Positions 24,390 to 37,244 of a DNA stretch of 64,000 bases are shown here, one piece after another. Every line of letters begins with the position of its first letter. Within the stretch, counting starts at the first letter, position 1. The stretch lies in assembly GCA_026120185.1 (NCBI GenBank), contig JANUWF010001819.1, forward strand, positions 1,488,001 to 1,552,000, written 5' to 3'. Both the position numbers and the translations under genes were made by a program. Below the pieces are notes generated by a model. The model was given only the letters and a program-made list of their open reading frames with translations, was not told where the DNA came from and made no database searches. Source of the DNA: Voacanga thouarsii (lineage: Eukaryota > Streptophyta > Magnoliopsida > Gentianales > Apocynaceae).

Positions 24390-25274
24390 TTTAAAAATAA
24401 ATAAATGAGAGAGTCGGTTATCTTGGATCAATTGGAGCTTGGCATTTGGAACCGCAGGTGTGATCCAATGTCAGTGAAGTTGGGATTGATGTTAATACTT
24501 TGGTTGAATCACATGATTTAACCACTATAGAACTTCTTTTTTCCATGTTCATAGAGTTTAGTTTTGAAAAGTCAAAACATTTTGGAGATAGATAGATGTA
24601 GAAGAATTTATTGGACAAACTGCATGCGCTCGCTTTTCTTCTTAAGCAATCTATTGATAAGAAGAGGCCATGGAAAGCTTCAACCTAATTCCTATAGTGA
24701 ATGCAAGTATTGTAATTGAAATTTCTAGCGGGTTGTATATCTATGTATTGATAAAATCATTCAATATTTCTTGAAGCTTAATTTCTACGTTAAATAAACC
24801 ATATAAACAAACTATGAACCAGACTATAGGTGGAATAGAATAAAGCATGATCATATGTCTAGTGCTCATATTACCCCAAGGCTTGTTTGATAAAGATAAA
24901 TTCTAAATATGAAATTTAAATATTTAAGTATTAGATTTTGAAAACTGAATTTTAAAAATGAAGATTGAATTAATTATAATTCATTTTTCTATTATATAAC
25001 TTTTTCTTAACTACAAACGTCATATCTATCTTCTCCTTATATGAAGTGCAATGGCTTTAGTATAGAATAAATCCTCCTTTAAATGTAGAAAAAATTATCT
25101 CAATTCAATCCTTCACCAACAAGGTAGAGATTTCTGGTAGAAATCTTGGTTTTCTCAAATTTTTATGATTTCTTTTAGACAACACTACTAGTATATTGGT
25201 GGTGGTTAGGCCGACTTCTATCGGTTCATTAATAAATCAGAGAATTACAATAATATTCCTAATTCAAAGGCATA
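24390..25274. other. Host or old element sequence, largely unassigned
   Basis: A minus-strand stretch at 24,418-24,618 ends LDHTCGSKC, which could be a relic of the copia protease motif L-D-T-G-C-G-S-H, but the support is weak. The rest (24,620-25,274) is AT-rich with nothing recognised. This is the flanking DNA into which the reverse-strand copia element inserted. Confidence 0.25.
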
Positions 25275-26045
25275 CTAAAAATGAACATGAACACTGTCTC
25301 TATCAAAAATACATATTATTTTCAATTTCCTTGGAAGATCTAAGAAAGAAGAAAATAACAAACTAACTTCACCAAAAAATATACAACCAGATTTCCTTGG
25401 CAAAAAACATATGAAATACTGAATGAATGAAAACGTTGTAGATGCCATAGAATGTGCAAAAAACTGGTCATGATGATGAAGAAAACCTACGGGTTCAAAA
25501 GATGAAAAAGCTTTAGCTAACAACGGAGAATCTATTTGTACCCTCACAGAAGAAATGGAAAAAGACAAAGCTAGTTTAAGTCCTTCAAGCAAAGCTCCAA
25601 CCTTAGCCTCTAGAGGTTCTATTTGAATAGGCTTAGAAATAGCAGCAAGGAAGTTTCCATCTCCAGTACGCGATATAGCTCTGACCATAGAAGATGCATA
25701 AGATTTCCTACCAAAACCGTCAACATTGAGAATGAATTCTGTATGATGTCCTCCAATCCAATGAATAGGGAAACTTTAGGCCTTGGATTAGAAGGTTTGT
25801 CTAAGGCCTTTTTACTCTTGTGAAAATTCTAATCAATACTATAAAGCATATATTAGGAAGAGGTCACAGAAATACCATCACAATAACTCATATTCCTTCC
25901 CTTCCAAACCTCCCAAAGGTAGATAACACAATAAATTCTATGAGCTGCAAAATCCAAAGAAAGATGAAGCCACCAAGATTTAAAAAACCCCCACAAATGT
26001 CTGAGTACAAGTTAATCTTTAAATTCCCAATCTCGTTACATAGTA
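25275..26045 (-). pseudogene. LINE ORF2 3' end: reverse-transcriptase zinc region and RNase H remnant
   Basis: Minus strand, in order: YLWEVWKGRNM near 25,900, which resembles the segment after the zf-RVT region of plant L1-type ORF2; then FILNVDGFG and MVRAISRTGDGNFLAAISKP (25,688 down); then LEAKVGALLEGLKLAL and VRVQIDSPLLAKAF. The last two resemble the E-A-x-A-L-x-x-G-L and x-x-x-x-D-S cores of the RVT_3 RNase H domain. The frame runs on to 25,275 without a recognisable C-terminus. Upstream parts are absent, since the region beyond about 26,350 is cut by the LTR at 26,422. A captured host RNase H-like gene is an alternative. Confidence 0.5.
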
Positions 26046-26421
26046 GAGCAAACTTCCTTAACCACTAGACATTAAACAAATACATGAAGATAATTTTTTT
26101 TGGAAATATGACACACACAAAAGAAAGGTAGTTTTGACAAAAATATAAAGACACTGCGATTTACATGGAAAATGACAATGCGTGTAAAAACCACGGGCTA
26201 AATATTGACCAAAACTTCTACTATTCAAATAGGATAACAAATTTCGTCTTCTAGACACATTAGAAGGCAATCCAAAAACTCATCACCAAGTAATGGAAAC
26301 AAAAACAAGGCAAGTTAGAATAATCTCACCAAGATGACAAGAAAATGGTGAAGCAAAGTTACCAAACAAATTTGGATCTCGATCTCCATCATCAAAATTT
26401 TAATCTCGGATGTATGGATAT
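26046..26421 (-). other. Probable continuation of the LINE remnant
   Basis: A minus-strand frame (26,270-26,058, SNVSRRRNLLSYLNSRSFG) has no firm family match. The same strand and adjacency suggest decayed LINE sequence. The block ends at the TG of the giant LTR. Confidence 0.25.
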
Positions 26422-26676
26422 TGTGAAACCCCAAGTCAAAACCAACCTTAGAGTAAGGAGGGCTGGGATGCATATCATATTTTATTTCATGGTTAAATAT
26501 ATTTTCATATGATTTTTATGTGTTTTGGATTCGGGTTTTATTGTCTTGAGGTCTTGTTGGTGAGTATTGTGTGAGAGGGGCAAGATGGTAATTTTTGCCC
26601 GAGGTGAAAATAGGGAGATAGCCTGTGGATTGAATAGAAAATAATTTTCTAGTGAAAATATCAATAAGAGTTGTTG

Positions 26677-26730
26677 TGGTGTAGTAGTTAGAGCTTTGGA
26701 ATTAATTCTTGAGGTCTTGGGTTCGAATTT
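26677..26730 (+). promoter_or_regulatory. tRNA-like A-box and B-box segment in the giant LTR
   Basis: Tggtgtagtagttagagc (26,677-26,694) resembles a tRNA-type A box and ggttcgaattt (26,720-26,730) a B box. The spacing of about 26-43 bases, depending on where each box is placed, is in the tRNA range. It lies 255 bp from the LTR start. The sister LTR has the same layout at 54,348-54,402. It may be an internal RNA polymerase III promoter or a tRNA-derived relic. Confidence 0.45.
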
Positions 26731-28365
26731 CATTATAGAAGCTTTAGCTAGATTAAATTTTATTTTTGCTTAGTGGAGGAAATTTCGGTCTTATGAGCTT
26801 AGAGTAAGGTAGGGATGATGGTCCTAAGAGAGACATGTTAGGAGTATTCTCATTCCACTCCTTTACTCTACTCGAATTTCTTAAAGGGAATTTATTTTCC
26901 CTTGATCCTTAATTTTCCTCAATTTTCAACTCCTTAGTTTGATCAAGATGTTCTATCCATTTTCTTTCCAGAAATTTCAGTAAAATGCTGTGATCTTATG
27001 AGATCAAAATGTCCTAGTAAAAGGCTTCTCATGGTATGAAAAATGTGGAAGAATGGTAGGAAATTCCAAGGGAAAAAATCCCTCTAGTAAGCTTGCTGAA
27101 ATTTCACTCTAGACTAGTTCATCTTACTTCTTAGAATGAGCTGAAAATTTTCAGCTTGTTGTACCTTCAAATTGTCGAGCTTCTTAGCTGAATTTCCCTC
27201 CCAAATGCTACCAGAAAAATGGCCTTAAGATCAGTTTGAAACATGAATTATTTCTGCCATTTTCGGGCTGCACAAAGGCTGTGCAAAACCAGTGAAAATT
27301 CTGGGCAAAATTGCTACTTTGGAGGTCCAAAACCAAGCTGATTTCTTCCAAATTTTGTTCAGTACCTTAGCAATGTTTTTCCTCCAAAAAGAAGGCTGGA
27401 AACCCGCCTTGAATACCCCAGAAATCCACCTTCAAGCTTTCTACAAATTGGCTGGAAGTGGCAGCCAAAAATCTGCCTAGAAATTTCTGTTCAGCGAAAT
27501 TCTGGGCAGTCCAAACTTCCAGCTTTGTTTCCTATTTTTCTTCCAGCCGAAACACCAGCCCTAATCTGTCAAAACCTTCCTTAAACCTCCATTAAAAGAG
27601 CTCCATTGTTTCCCTCAAGCTTCTGGATGAAAGGCAGCAATGGCTGTCCGAAAATCTCTCCAACAAATCCCTGCAATTTAGTTTGATTGGTTTCCAAAAT
27701 TCCAGCCATCCTTGTTTAGCAACCTTCCATAAAATCTTACTCAATTGACCAGACATCTTCTTCACCATTAAGCACCCTACTTTCGGTCACCATAAGCTTC
27801 CATAAACCAGTATTAATCCCACCGAAATTCTGCTCAAACAGTCAGCCATGGCAGACTTCCAAAGCTGTCCAACAATCAGGATATTCTTCGAATATTTAGT
27901 TTCCAAATTCACTTCCTAAAAATATTCTTCAAAGATTGTAACAACTAACCTTTCATTTTCCCTTCCAAATCAGAGAAACAACTCCCTAAACCCTACAGAA
28001 ATTTGGCCAGCCCTATCTCTCACAGAAATTCGGTAGTTACACACTACAATCTCTCGAAATCTCTCAAGCTCCAGGAACACACATACTACACCAAGAACAC
28101 CTACCTCTTCCCTACACTTAATACCCCTCCAAACCATCTCAAATCCTCTAAAAAACTTCCAGATTTGATCTACTCACTGTTGTGAGTCCATCAACACCAT
28201 TATTAACATCAAACTCCTCAAAACATCTTGCTACTTCGGATCAAAAGCAGAAATTTCTGTGAAGGACAAGAACATCTTCAAGGTAAATTTACTCTATCAA
28301 CTTCATCTTCTCCAAACATGATCTCTAGTGAGAACCTATGTGAATAAATGTACTAATGATCTCTT

Positions 28366-28385
28366 CTTCTCTCTCTCTCTCTCTC
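28366..28385. repeat. CT microsatellite
   Basis: A tctctctc run lies within the giant LTR, just before a cggccgaaactcc block. The sister LTR has a similar run at about 55,810-55,832. Confidence 0.8.
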
Positions 28386-28604
28386 ACGGCCGAAACTCCT
28401 CTCCCTTGGTCGGATGACTTCTTTTCCATAAATCATGCTCTCGCCATCTCCCATGGACAAAGTTAGACATCTAGGAGTGGAGATCTACTCTAAACTCTTT
28501 CAAGGCGTTCATCAACCAAGTAAGTACCATCAACCCTTCTTTTAAACTCTAGAAGCATGTCTCTAGGGTGATATTGATAATAGGTGGATGGTGATAGGAT
28601 TGGA

Positions 28605-28610
<6 letters not shown>

Positions 28611-28660
<50 letters not shown>
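28611..28660. repeat. TA microsatellite
   Basis: About 25 uninterrupted TA units in the giant LTR. The isoleucine/tyrosine repeat frames read across it on the minus strand are artefacts. Confidence 0.95.
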
Positions 28661-28663
<3 letters not shown>

Positions 28664-30791
28664 AGATTGAAGTATGAATATATGTATGTTTGTGAAGGAG
28701 ATGAGACTTATGCATGGAAGGATTATCTTGGTTGATTGCATGTTGATTTGAGGTTTGATGCATGTCATAGGTAGTATTTGTGATGAAGTATACTAGAGAT
28801 TATGTCACCTTTGGTGAATGAGATTTATATTCATATTGGATTATTGAAGCCATGATCATATTTATGCCAGTAGGGGTTAGATCATGTTTTGATAAATTGA
28901 GATCTATGCTTGTATGCATGATTTGGATGATTTGATGAATTGAAGGGTTGTATATGTTCATGATTATGGTTAGTTATAGGAATATGATCATGATCTAGTT
29001 GTCCCTAAGCTAAATTTTATTTCATTAATAAAATATTTAATAATATGATTTTTCTAGTAAAATTTTGAAAACCATGGGAAAATGTGGATTTGGTCTTTTA
29101 TATAAAATAGTGATATTTTAGTCAAATAAATAATAGTTTTTGCTAGAAAAATAATATATATATATATTTATATTATTTAAAATAATAAAATCAATTAAAG
29201 CATTTTATTGAAATAATTATAATTAATAAAATATTTATTACTAAAAATTTAATTATTATCTTTTAATCAAAACCTATTAAGGATTTGCTTATTATTTTTC
29301 AAGCAAGACCGATTAAATTTATTTTCAACAAATTTTAGCTATCAATTATTTTCTAACAACTAAATTATTAATAAATCATTATTTTACCTAATACTACCTT
29401 GGACCATTTTTCAAATAAACCATAATTTATTTTTAGCAAGATTTAAACCTTCAACTTTTTGTACCTATTTCCCAAACTCTAGTTATTTTAATATCAAACT
29501 AGATTTATTTTATAAACCCTTTTTATTTATTATTGAGCCTTAAAGCTTGGGACACTAGGGATATGATTGTAGTAAGTTGAGTTAGTTTTATTTGAGAAAG
29601 TGAGTCTTTGGCTTGAGTTTGATTATGGTTTGTATTTACCCTTTGCGGGGTTAGGTCAGCTGTTGGAGACCTTTGTTGTGGGCAAGGATCAGGTAAGCTC
29701 CTGCATAAAACCTATTTGATGAATAAATGATTTTTATGGCAAGCCAAATGTAGAGTGCATGGTCACTCATTTTTGTAAAGGCAATTGAGGATTATTTCCG
29801 TTCTCATTTCAGACAAACAAATTATTTGCAAATCAATAAGCAGATTTACTCAAAACTCAAAACTCTTTCTAAAACTGATTTTGACAAAGACTTTCAAAAT
29901 CCTCAATTGCCATTTTCAAGTGGAACTGTGTTTTGTTCATTTTCTTCCCAAGTGGGATATGTTACGTTGGGTGCTCAATGAGGGTAGACTGGTAGTGCTA
30001 GTTTTGAAGAGCAAGAGTGAGTCTTCTAGCAGGAGGCCTCCTCCAGAAGATGAACTCAACTTAGAGAAACGTCAGCATTACTTAGTCATGCCGGTCCGAG
30101 CTAGCAGTTTTTATTTCAATCAAGTGACTGTGTTTTGCCGGAATAGACACCCGGTTGTTGTTTGGGTATAGAGAAGGAGGAGCATCTTGCCCGGTAGGCC
30201 GATCACCCACCTTTAGTCAGTCTGCACAAAGTGTCGGCATACTGACCATCCGGTTATGGGGCCCAACGTGTGGTAACCCATAATTCTTTCTTTCGAGTGG
30301 TTGATCTTATAAATTATGTATGGCTGGAAATGCCAAAAGGTCACTCTTGCTTTTGACTAATGTTTATTGCTTGCCAATATTTCTCTTATAAAGTTTTTAT
30401 ACTCTGTATCCACGAACTATTTCCACTAAACACCTAAAGCATACACAGACTTACTGAGATTTCTGTCTCATCACCTTTTCACCATGATTTCAGACCGATC
30501 CTGCTGTGGGGATGAGTAGCTTGTGTTATCTGCCTTGGAAGAGAATGTTGTCTTTTATTTTTATGTATTGCTTTGGGGAGTTGAGAGTGGATGATTTTAT
30601 TTTGGATTTGTATTTCTTTTGGGAATTCATGGTTTTATTCGTGGATTTATTCTTGGGTTGTAATAAATTTTAAGTTAAATTATTATTTTCATTTCGCTAT
30701 TTTAATTGTGTGACCTAGTTATAAAGACCCCTTATCCTCTGGACGGGGCGACATCCCCGGCCCTGGCGGGCCTAGGTAGCGGGGTGTTACA

Positions 30792-31039
30792 TATATTGCA
30801 TGCAAAATTTCAGGCCAATCAAAGGATGAATGATTATAGGATCTCAATTTGATCAACTACTGCACAATAGTAGGGGAAAGAGAACAACTCTCTTATTTTT
30901 CCTTACTATCTCACTTAACCTTCTAACCTTTTCCTACTCTCTTTTTTTCACTAATTCTCCTATTTTTCTACACTTTCTCATCTACAAAGACTTCTATTTA
31001 TAGGCAAGTGCAAAGGGTTGTTGGAGCTACTTTTGTAGA
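30792..31039 (-). other. Short flank between giant LTR and CACTA-2
   Basis: This stretch is 248 bp. The minus strand contains CCTATAAATAGAAG near 31,000, a good TATA box, followed by a purine-rich leader-like stretch. It may be part of an older LTR. The last three bases (aga, 31,037-31,039) would be the CACTA-2 TSD, but the partner site is outside the window. Confidence 0.3.
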
Positions 31040-31054
31040 CACTACAAGAAAACA

Positions 31055-32400
31055 CTGTATTAGCGACGAAATTTAGCGATGGCTAAAAGACCACACTATT
31101 TACAAGTGTTTTCTGAGGGCAATCATGGAGAAGGACAGTTTACTGAGGGGTTGATCAGTTGTAGCTAACCTCACACAAATACCAATGGTATAACAATGGT
31201 TTAATAAGCACTTGCTACTCAACGAGGGCTTAACTATGATGGCAAATTTATTGGTGACAAATCTTTTTAGAAATTTTAGGATAATATTGTCGTTGCTAAA
31301 CCCTCGCTAAATTGCGAGGGCTTAGCTGCGACGCTAATATTTCTTAAAAAATATTTTGTAATATTACGATATTGTAGCCTTTGCTAAGTGCTCACTAGCT
31401 AATCTCTTGCTAATTAGAGAGCACTTAGCTACATCATTAATTTTTTTTCTCAAAAAGAATTTATTGGAATTGTAAGATAAACAACCGTATCTATGCCCTC
31501 ATTTATGAGCAAGGGTTTAGCTATGGAATTTTTTTTTTTCAAAAAATATTTTTAATTTATAGGATATAGAAGTCGTAGCTAAATGGTCACTAATTAGCAG
31601 CGGTATAGCTACGGCCTTTAATTTTTTCTTAGATTGGTAATGTTAAGGTATAGCGTCATTGCTAAACTGTGACAAAATGGCCATAGCAAAGCCCTCGCTC
31701 ATTAGCGAGGGCATAGCTACGATTATTAGGGTAAGGTCGCTAGTTAGCGATGGTATAACTACAATACCCTTAATTGTTGCTGAATCATCTATAAGCTGTC
31801 TCTGATTAGCAACTATGCCATAGGCCCTCTCAACACCATCGCTAAACTATTTACTCAAAAACTTCAAATTTTAATTTCATTTATATGTGGATATGTATAT
31901 AGTTATAGTATGTGATTTTTATATCATATAGGTTACAAATTTACACATTTAAATATATTATATGTATATAGGTAGAATATATGATTATTATAATATTGGA
32001 TATATGTTAGTAATATATTAATATTATATGTATATATATAGCTATATACATATTTATTTTTAAAGGTAATAATATATACTAATATATGATTATTTTTAAA
32101 GCTATAAAAATGAATTTTAATATTATGTGTATTATATTTTTGTGAAAATAGGAATATAATAAGAAAAGGCTGTAGCTAATCCCTCTGTAATTGCTAGGGT
32201 ATAGCTAAAAACCATGAATGTTTTTTTTTTTAAATTAATAGATTAGTGACGGTTTAGCTATAGATATGTACTGTAGCTAAGTCCGTGAAATCTGGAGGGA
32301 ATTTAGCTACAGCAGTTTAGATTGTTAGTTTTGAAAATTTTCGTCACTGAAACCTTGTAGACAGTGAGATGTTAGCGAAGGTAAAATGCCATAGCTAAAT
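31055..32400. repeat. Left subterminal repeat array of CACTA-2
   Basis: Repeats such as attagcgagggcatagctacg in both orientations span about 31,060-31,850. An AT-rich gap follows (31,870-32,160), then a second short block (32,165-32,400). This block, gap, block order is the same as in CACTA-1, although here the gap lacks the GT and AC microsatellites. Confidence 0.8.
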
Positions 32401-32750
32401 TTAAGACTAAATCTAGTCATTTTCAGCCAGACTTCATCTTCTCCCTTTCCACTCCTAACGGCTCACCTAACCCCCCTAAATCCCCTAGAATTTTTGCCAA
32501 TCTTTCTTCCCTCCTTCCATCATAGTATTGTTAGTTGAGGCTAGTCTCATCTCCGGTGCACTCTATTGGCTCCGTGTCTAGCATCATCAATGGTCAAACT
32601 ACCACTTTAATCTTGCGGAGAACAGGGCGCTTTATCAGTCGCCATTGCCTTCTCTATTTGGTAAGTCGATTCTTACAATGGTTGTTTATTTTTTCATGGG
32701 ATAATATCTATACAATATGGATATGCTCGGACCTTGGTTAGAGTCATTAA
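32400..32750 (+). promoter_or_regulatory. Probable 5' end of the CACTA-2 transcription unit
   Basis: The sequence tagtcattttcagccagac, directly after the subterminal array, parallels tagtcatttttcagtcatc at the same point of CACTA-1. It is followed by a C/T-rich stretch (ccctttccactcctaacggc). A gtaagt-like donor near 32,660 may end the first exon. Confidence 0.4.
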
Positions 32751-33127
32751 TTTCTACTTATTAAATCATGACTAGTCTTGTTATTGTGTACTAAAAATGG
32801 TTGTTAATAATACCTCTTATATATATATATATTGTTGTTTTCAGTTCTGTTATATTTTTTTTCGTCCAACATTAGCTTTTTTTTTTTTTTTTATAATCTG
32901 TGTGATGATGTTCAAAGTGAGCTGAAATGCTTTGGGTTGAGCTATCTTATTTTAGATCAAGCTTATTTATCTTTTTGAAGTGTTTAAGCTAGGTTTTGTT
33001 CAGTTTTTTTAGGTTGATGTGGTTTTGTTTAAGTTTTTTGGAGAATGATATAGCTAGGTTGAGCTTTGTAGTTGTCATTGAATTTGAATGTTTCATTTTC
33101 AATTAGATTTAAATAAAATTGTGGACA

Positions 33128-33576
33128 TTCAAATCCGAATATAGGGAATTTGGGTAAACATTTTCAATCCTTCATGTGATTATTCTAGGGTAAAAGATAG
33201 AGGAGGTATACTTTAGAAGTAATATTATGCTCAGTTACAGCCTTTTATATCTCAAAAGAGCCTGTCACTCCTACATAAGGGATAAAGTTTTGCTCCATCC
33301 GAAAGTTACAATGATCATCTTGAAAATGAACAACATTCAACGCAAACTGGATATATACTCATTTTCCCTTGCCAGCTATATGGATAACTTGGTTTTACTA
33401 GATTATGGAGGAGCTCAAACTGTTATCTTAGGAGGACAAGGTACCAGCAATTCACCATATCTAGATTCTTGAAGCAAATTATATGTATGATCAAAGTAGC
33501 TTATACATACTATATATCTTCAAGAATTGAGATCTTGTATCAAGTTTTGATCCTATTTAATGGGGAGTGCGTGTGC

Positions 33577-33608
<32 letters not shown>

Positions 33609-34425
33609 TGTATATGTATAATCTTTTGACTTTTGGGATTAATTTGATATTTTGATTGCTTAGGGAGAAAGATTCATTTGAAGGATATTTTGTACATCCT
33701 TTCTACAAGGATGTACTTTTTATATTTCTACAACAATAATTGTTGTTTTGATGCATGATTAATAAGAGGTTTCCTTTGTGTTAAGAAACTAGTACTACTT
33801 TAGAAACGTCAATAGTGACTCCATTTGTTTCTTCTTTTGGTGGTGATAGATTGATAACATCTTAGCAATGTTAGTGCATTCAGTGTAATATCATCTTATG
33901 CAATCCTAATTTTTGAAATGCCATGCTCTATAGATGCTATCCTCACTAATATCGAGAATTTGTTTCCATTCCAAAACTCTCTAATATATTGTGAAAAATA
34001 TTCATTTGGCTATCTTGATGTGTGATGTAATGCTATTAGAAAAGGTGTAAATGCAAGCTTGACTAAATTATGTAGTAGCTCCTACTTTAGGATTTATTTT
34101 AGTGTCCAGCAAGCTTGTTATTTTTGTGTTTGAGATGCATATATAGGATTGATCTAGATTTGTTCCAAAAAACATCTAAATGGTTCCTGAATCCGAATAG
34201 AGGGACTTTTGGTTAACATTTTTAGTTCTTTATATGACAATTATTTGGTAAAGGATAGAGGATGTACAATTTGATAGAAAGTAATATTGTGCTTAATCAT
34301 AGTATTTTATATCTTAAAAGACCCTATCATTCCTATATATGTTGGGGCTAGCTGGAGCTTTGGGTCCATCTAAAAGTTAGAATGATCATCTTGAAAAGAA
34401 ACAACATTGAACTTAAGTGGTGGTA
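33128..34425. repeat. Dispersed internal duplication in CACTA-2 (about 230 bp, two copies)
   Basis: Copies at about 33,128-33,355 and 34,190-34,425 share atccgaatatagggaa/atccgaatagaggga, aaaggatagaggatgtac-like, cttttatatctcaaaagagc-like and aatgatcatcttgaaaa segments in the same order. They have diverged clearly, so the duplication is old. No coding function is seen; open frames here are incidental. Confidence 0.7.
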
Positions 34426-34439
34426 AGTAGGGTTTAGAT

Positions 34440-35779
34440 GCTTAGACTTTTGAATATGTTCCTAAATTTTTGCTGCTATACTAATCCAGAGTGTTCTTTT
34501 GTACGACTATTTAGGCAAGATCATTTTCTTAGTCTCCTTCATTTTTCTCTCATTTTTTTTTTCACATTCCAGTGCATATGCATATTCTGCCGTAATCTAC
34601 TATCCATTTTATTTTACATATGTCAAATCCTAAATGTCCTCACATCTTCATTTCATGTATTGCATGCTTTATCTAGTTTTGCGCATAGGAGAGGCCAGAA
34701 ATTCTTTACACTTATTTGATAGTAGAAATTGAACAAATAGTTACATCTCACATAACTATCCATAGATTTCAAATTTATAATGCAAGAAAAGAACTTATGT
34801 TTTTGTGATGACAATGTTTAGTGTGCAATGTGAAGTCAAAAAAGTTATGTTTATGATGTTGTCTTAAATTGAACTAGGTGTCCTAGTTCAACTTGATTTC
34901 TATAATTTCTAGGATAGACATGGGTAGATTTCAAGACCAAGAACTAACATTATTATTCTCTAAAATGTAGTACTTGATATTACGAGCTCTGTTTTTTACT
35001 GAGGTGCTTTGTCATTAGATTTTCTCATTAAGTCAAAAAGTACATGAGTTTATACATTTCAAGTTAAAATATGATATGTTTAACTTATGAATGGATCCCC
35101 ATGAGTGATGTGTGATCATTCCGCTTGAGTGATGGGTGATCATTCCCTGTAGGTAATAGGTGATTACCCTTAGGTTAGTTTTATTAAATAATTGTTGTGA
35201 TAGTTAATGTTTTTTTTTTGTGTTTTTTGTTGAATGTTGGTAATTTTGTAGTGGCTTAGTGCCTAGAAACATCTAATTTATAGGGAAAACTCTGTCAAAA
35301 TTTTCATTGGTCATCTTGATACTCCAAATAAGTTGATTACCCTTAGGCTTGATTTTATCCAATAGATTTTAATGCCTAACCATCTTCTTAATGTGAAGAA
35401 AAATTGGACAAAGATCATAAACTTGACCTTATGTAATCAAAGCAATTAGACTAGGGGAGAATGATTTTAATCTTTCCAGGAGATTAAGTGAAATTTGGAA
35501 TTGATGTACTATATGTGCAACACAACTTTATACATTATGTGCTAAGGTGAAGTATTCCTAGCAATGAGTAGGCTTTAGGATGCTGCCCCTATATTTGCCA
35601 TTTACTTTAAACTACTAACTCTACAAAGTTTTGCTAGCTAGGCAATGAGGAAGATGTAAAGTAGAACTATGGAATACACTGAATGCCATTTATCTTGAGG
35701 TGAATGGGGTTTTTTTCTTCTCTAGGGATTAAAAGAATTTCAAAAACTATGTAATGAATAGGGATTTATATAGCGATAG
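34440..35779 (+). other. CACTA-2 internal non-coding region
   Basis: No gene is recognised. The part at 35,090-35,400 (atgaatggatcccca, gtgatcattcc, ttgattacccttaggcttga) is homologous to CACTA-1 at 15,785-16,060. The stretch 35,165-35,390 is repeated at 37,720-37,945, beyond solo LTR B. Confidence 0.5.
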
Positions 35780-37192
35780 TGTTGGAAAATATGCCCTAGA
35801 CTAGGTTTCTAATGTAAATATTGAATGTTTTAATAAAAGAGTTTATTTTCAGAAATTGTTTGTGAATTTACATTTTATCTGTGCACAATTACGTTTGAAA
35901 AGACCCATTGGGTTTAAGTAAGTGGCCCATGTAAATGGAGGTCTTTCACAGTAAGGTATGGATCACGGGTTACTTAACACATAAACATTTATTCTTAACC
36001 AATTGATAAGAATGAGAATCTCATTATGTTTAGGTTATTAAGTTGTGAATTCCAAATGGGGAATGGCTTATCTTTAGCTAGTGAGTAATCCACTCACTTC
36101 ATGACATAAGCATATTTCGAATACGTAGAATAGGACCTGTAGTAGTGGTTTCTTAAAAGTACTATATGGTAGAAACCTAGACTACTATTGCTAAAACGTG
36201 GACTAGTACTTTACTACTTAAGTATGAGTTGGTGGTCTGACGAAACTGGAAGCATGTACTTTGATATGCTAAAGTTGAGGTTCTATTGTAGGGCCAATAT
36301 ACTTGTATGTTGGATATGTGTGACTAGCTTGTTAAGACAGACTTGTACAAGATAGTTTCTATACTATATCGCCCATTGTGATTGTCTGAATAATCTAAAT
36401 ATCCAGGGTCTTAGGAAACATGACTTGGATATTTGTTTTAGGGTAGCTTCCTTGGAAAACGGAAACAATCCAGGAAGTCGTGGATCATTGGATTAGAAGC
36501 CTAAGGATGGTAGATGTTATTTAGAGAGATGTTAGTATACTTCTTCTTCTCTAAATGTACTGCGATGTATAGATGGGTATTTTAGTCATTACACTTATAG
36601 GTCGAAGACTTTGTTAACACAGCGTTGTCCATGGGGTCAATATTTCCTTATGGTGATATTAGGAAATATTTAAAATGCAAAATACAGCTATTTATATGGC
36701 AAAGGTATTTTGGTCATTCTAGTAGTCAATGAGGTGTGTCTTTTGGTTCCCAGTATAGACCGTGAGTCCTAATTAAATATGGGCTATGAAATTGATCTTA
36801 AATTAAATGGAATTTATTTTATTTAAGTATCCTGATTTAATTATTGTGCTATAATAAAATAAAGGTCTATGGAGAGAGAATTAATTAAATTAATTTGGTG
36901 GGTTAATTAATTATTCAGGGCTTTGGCCCAGTTTGAATAATTAAAGATTAACTTGGGACTAAACTAATATAGGCTTATTTATTGAACTAGTTTATTTGGG
37001 CGGGAAATTAATTATTTGTTGGGCCATTAAGTTGGTTTAATTAGAATAATTAATTAAGTCCAAAAGGCTAAACTAAGAGTCCAATGGCCTAGTCCAGTTT
37101 AACCTAGGGTTTTATTTAGGTTAAACAGGGGAATGGGAAAAAAAAACATGATTTTCTGAGACGGCTTCTTCTCCGTGGAAAAAAAGCCAGAC

Positions 37193-37244
<52 letters not shown>

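Larger units (their letters stand above)
26422..30791. mobile_element. Giant solo LTR, 4.4 kb
   Basis: Starts TGTGAAACCCC and ends ggggtgttaca. The five flanking bases are gatat on the left and tatat on the right, so a TSD with one mismatch is likely. The element at 54,096-58,210 is collinear along its whole length: the same start, tRNA-like segment, cttcaaggtaaat block, AT-rich centre, ggggttaggt block and 3' box with ggacggggcgacatccccgg. Neither has internal repeats, PBS or coding domains, so both are solo LTRs. LTRs above 4 kb are known for Ogre/Tat-type gypsy elements, but the lineage is not proved here. Confidence 0.7.

Noticed and set aside
26677..26738. A functional tRNA gene
   Set aside because: A and B boxes are recognisable, but I could not fold a convincing acceptor stem and anticodon arm, and the sister LTR carries a diverged copy. 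Reported as tRNA-like only.
28490..28768. Open frames of alternating Tyr and Ile on the minus strand
   Set aside because: They only read through a (TA)n microsatellite in a solo LTR.
29785..30171. A 128-residue plus-strand frame in the giant LTR
   Set aside because: Not retained in the matching part of the second LTR (about 57,240-57,620); composition and position give no sign of coding.
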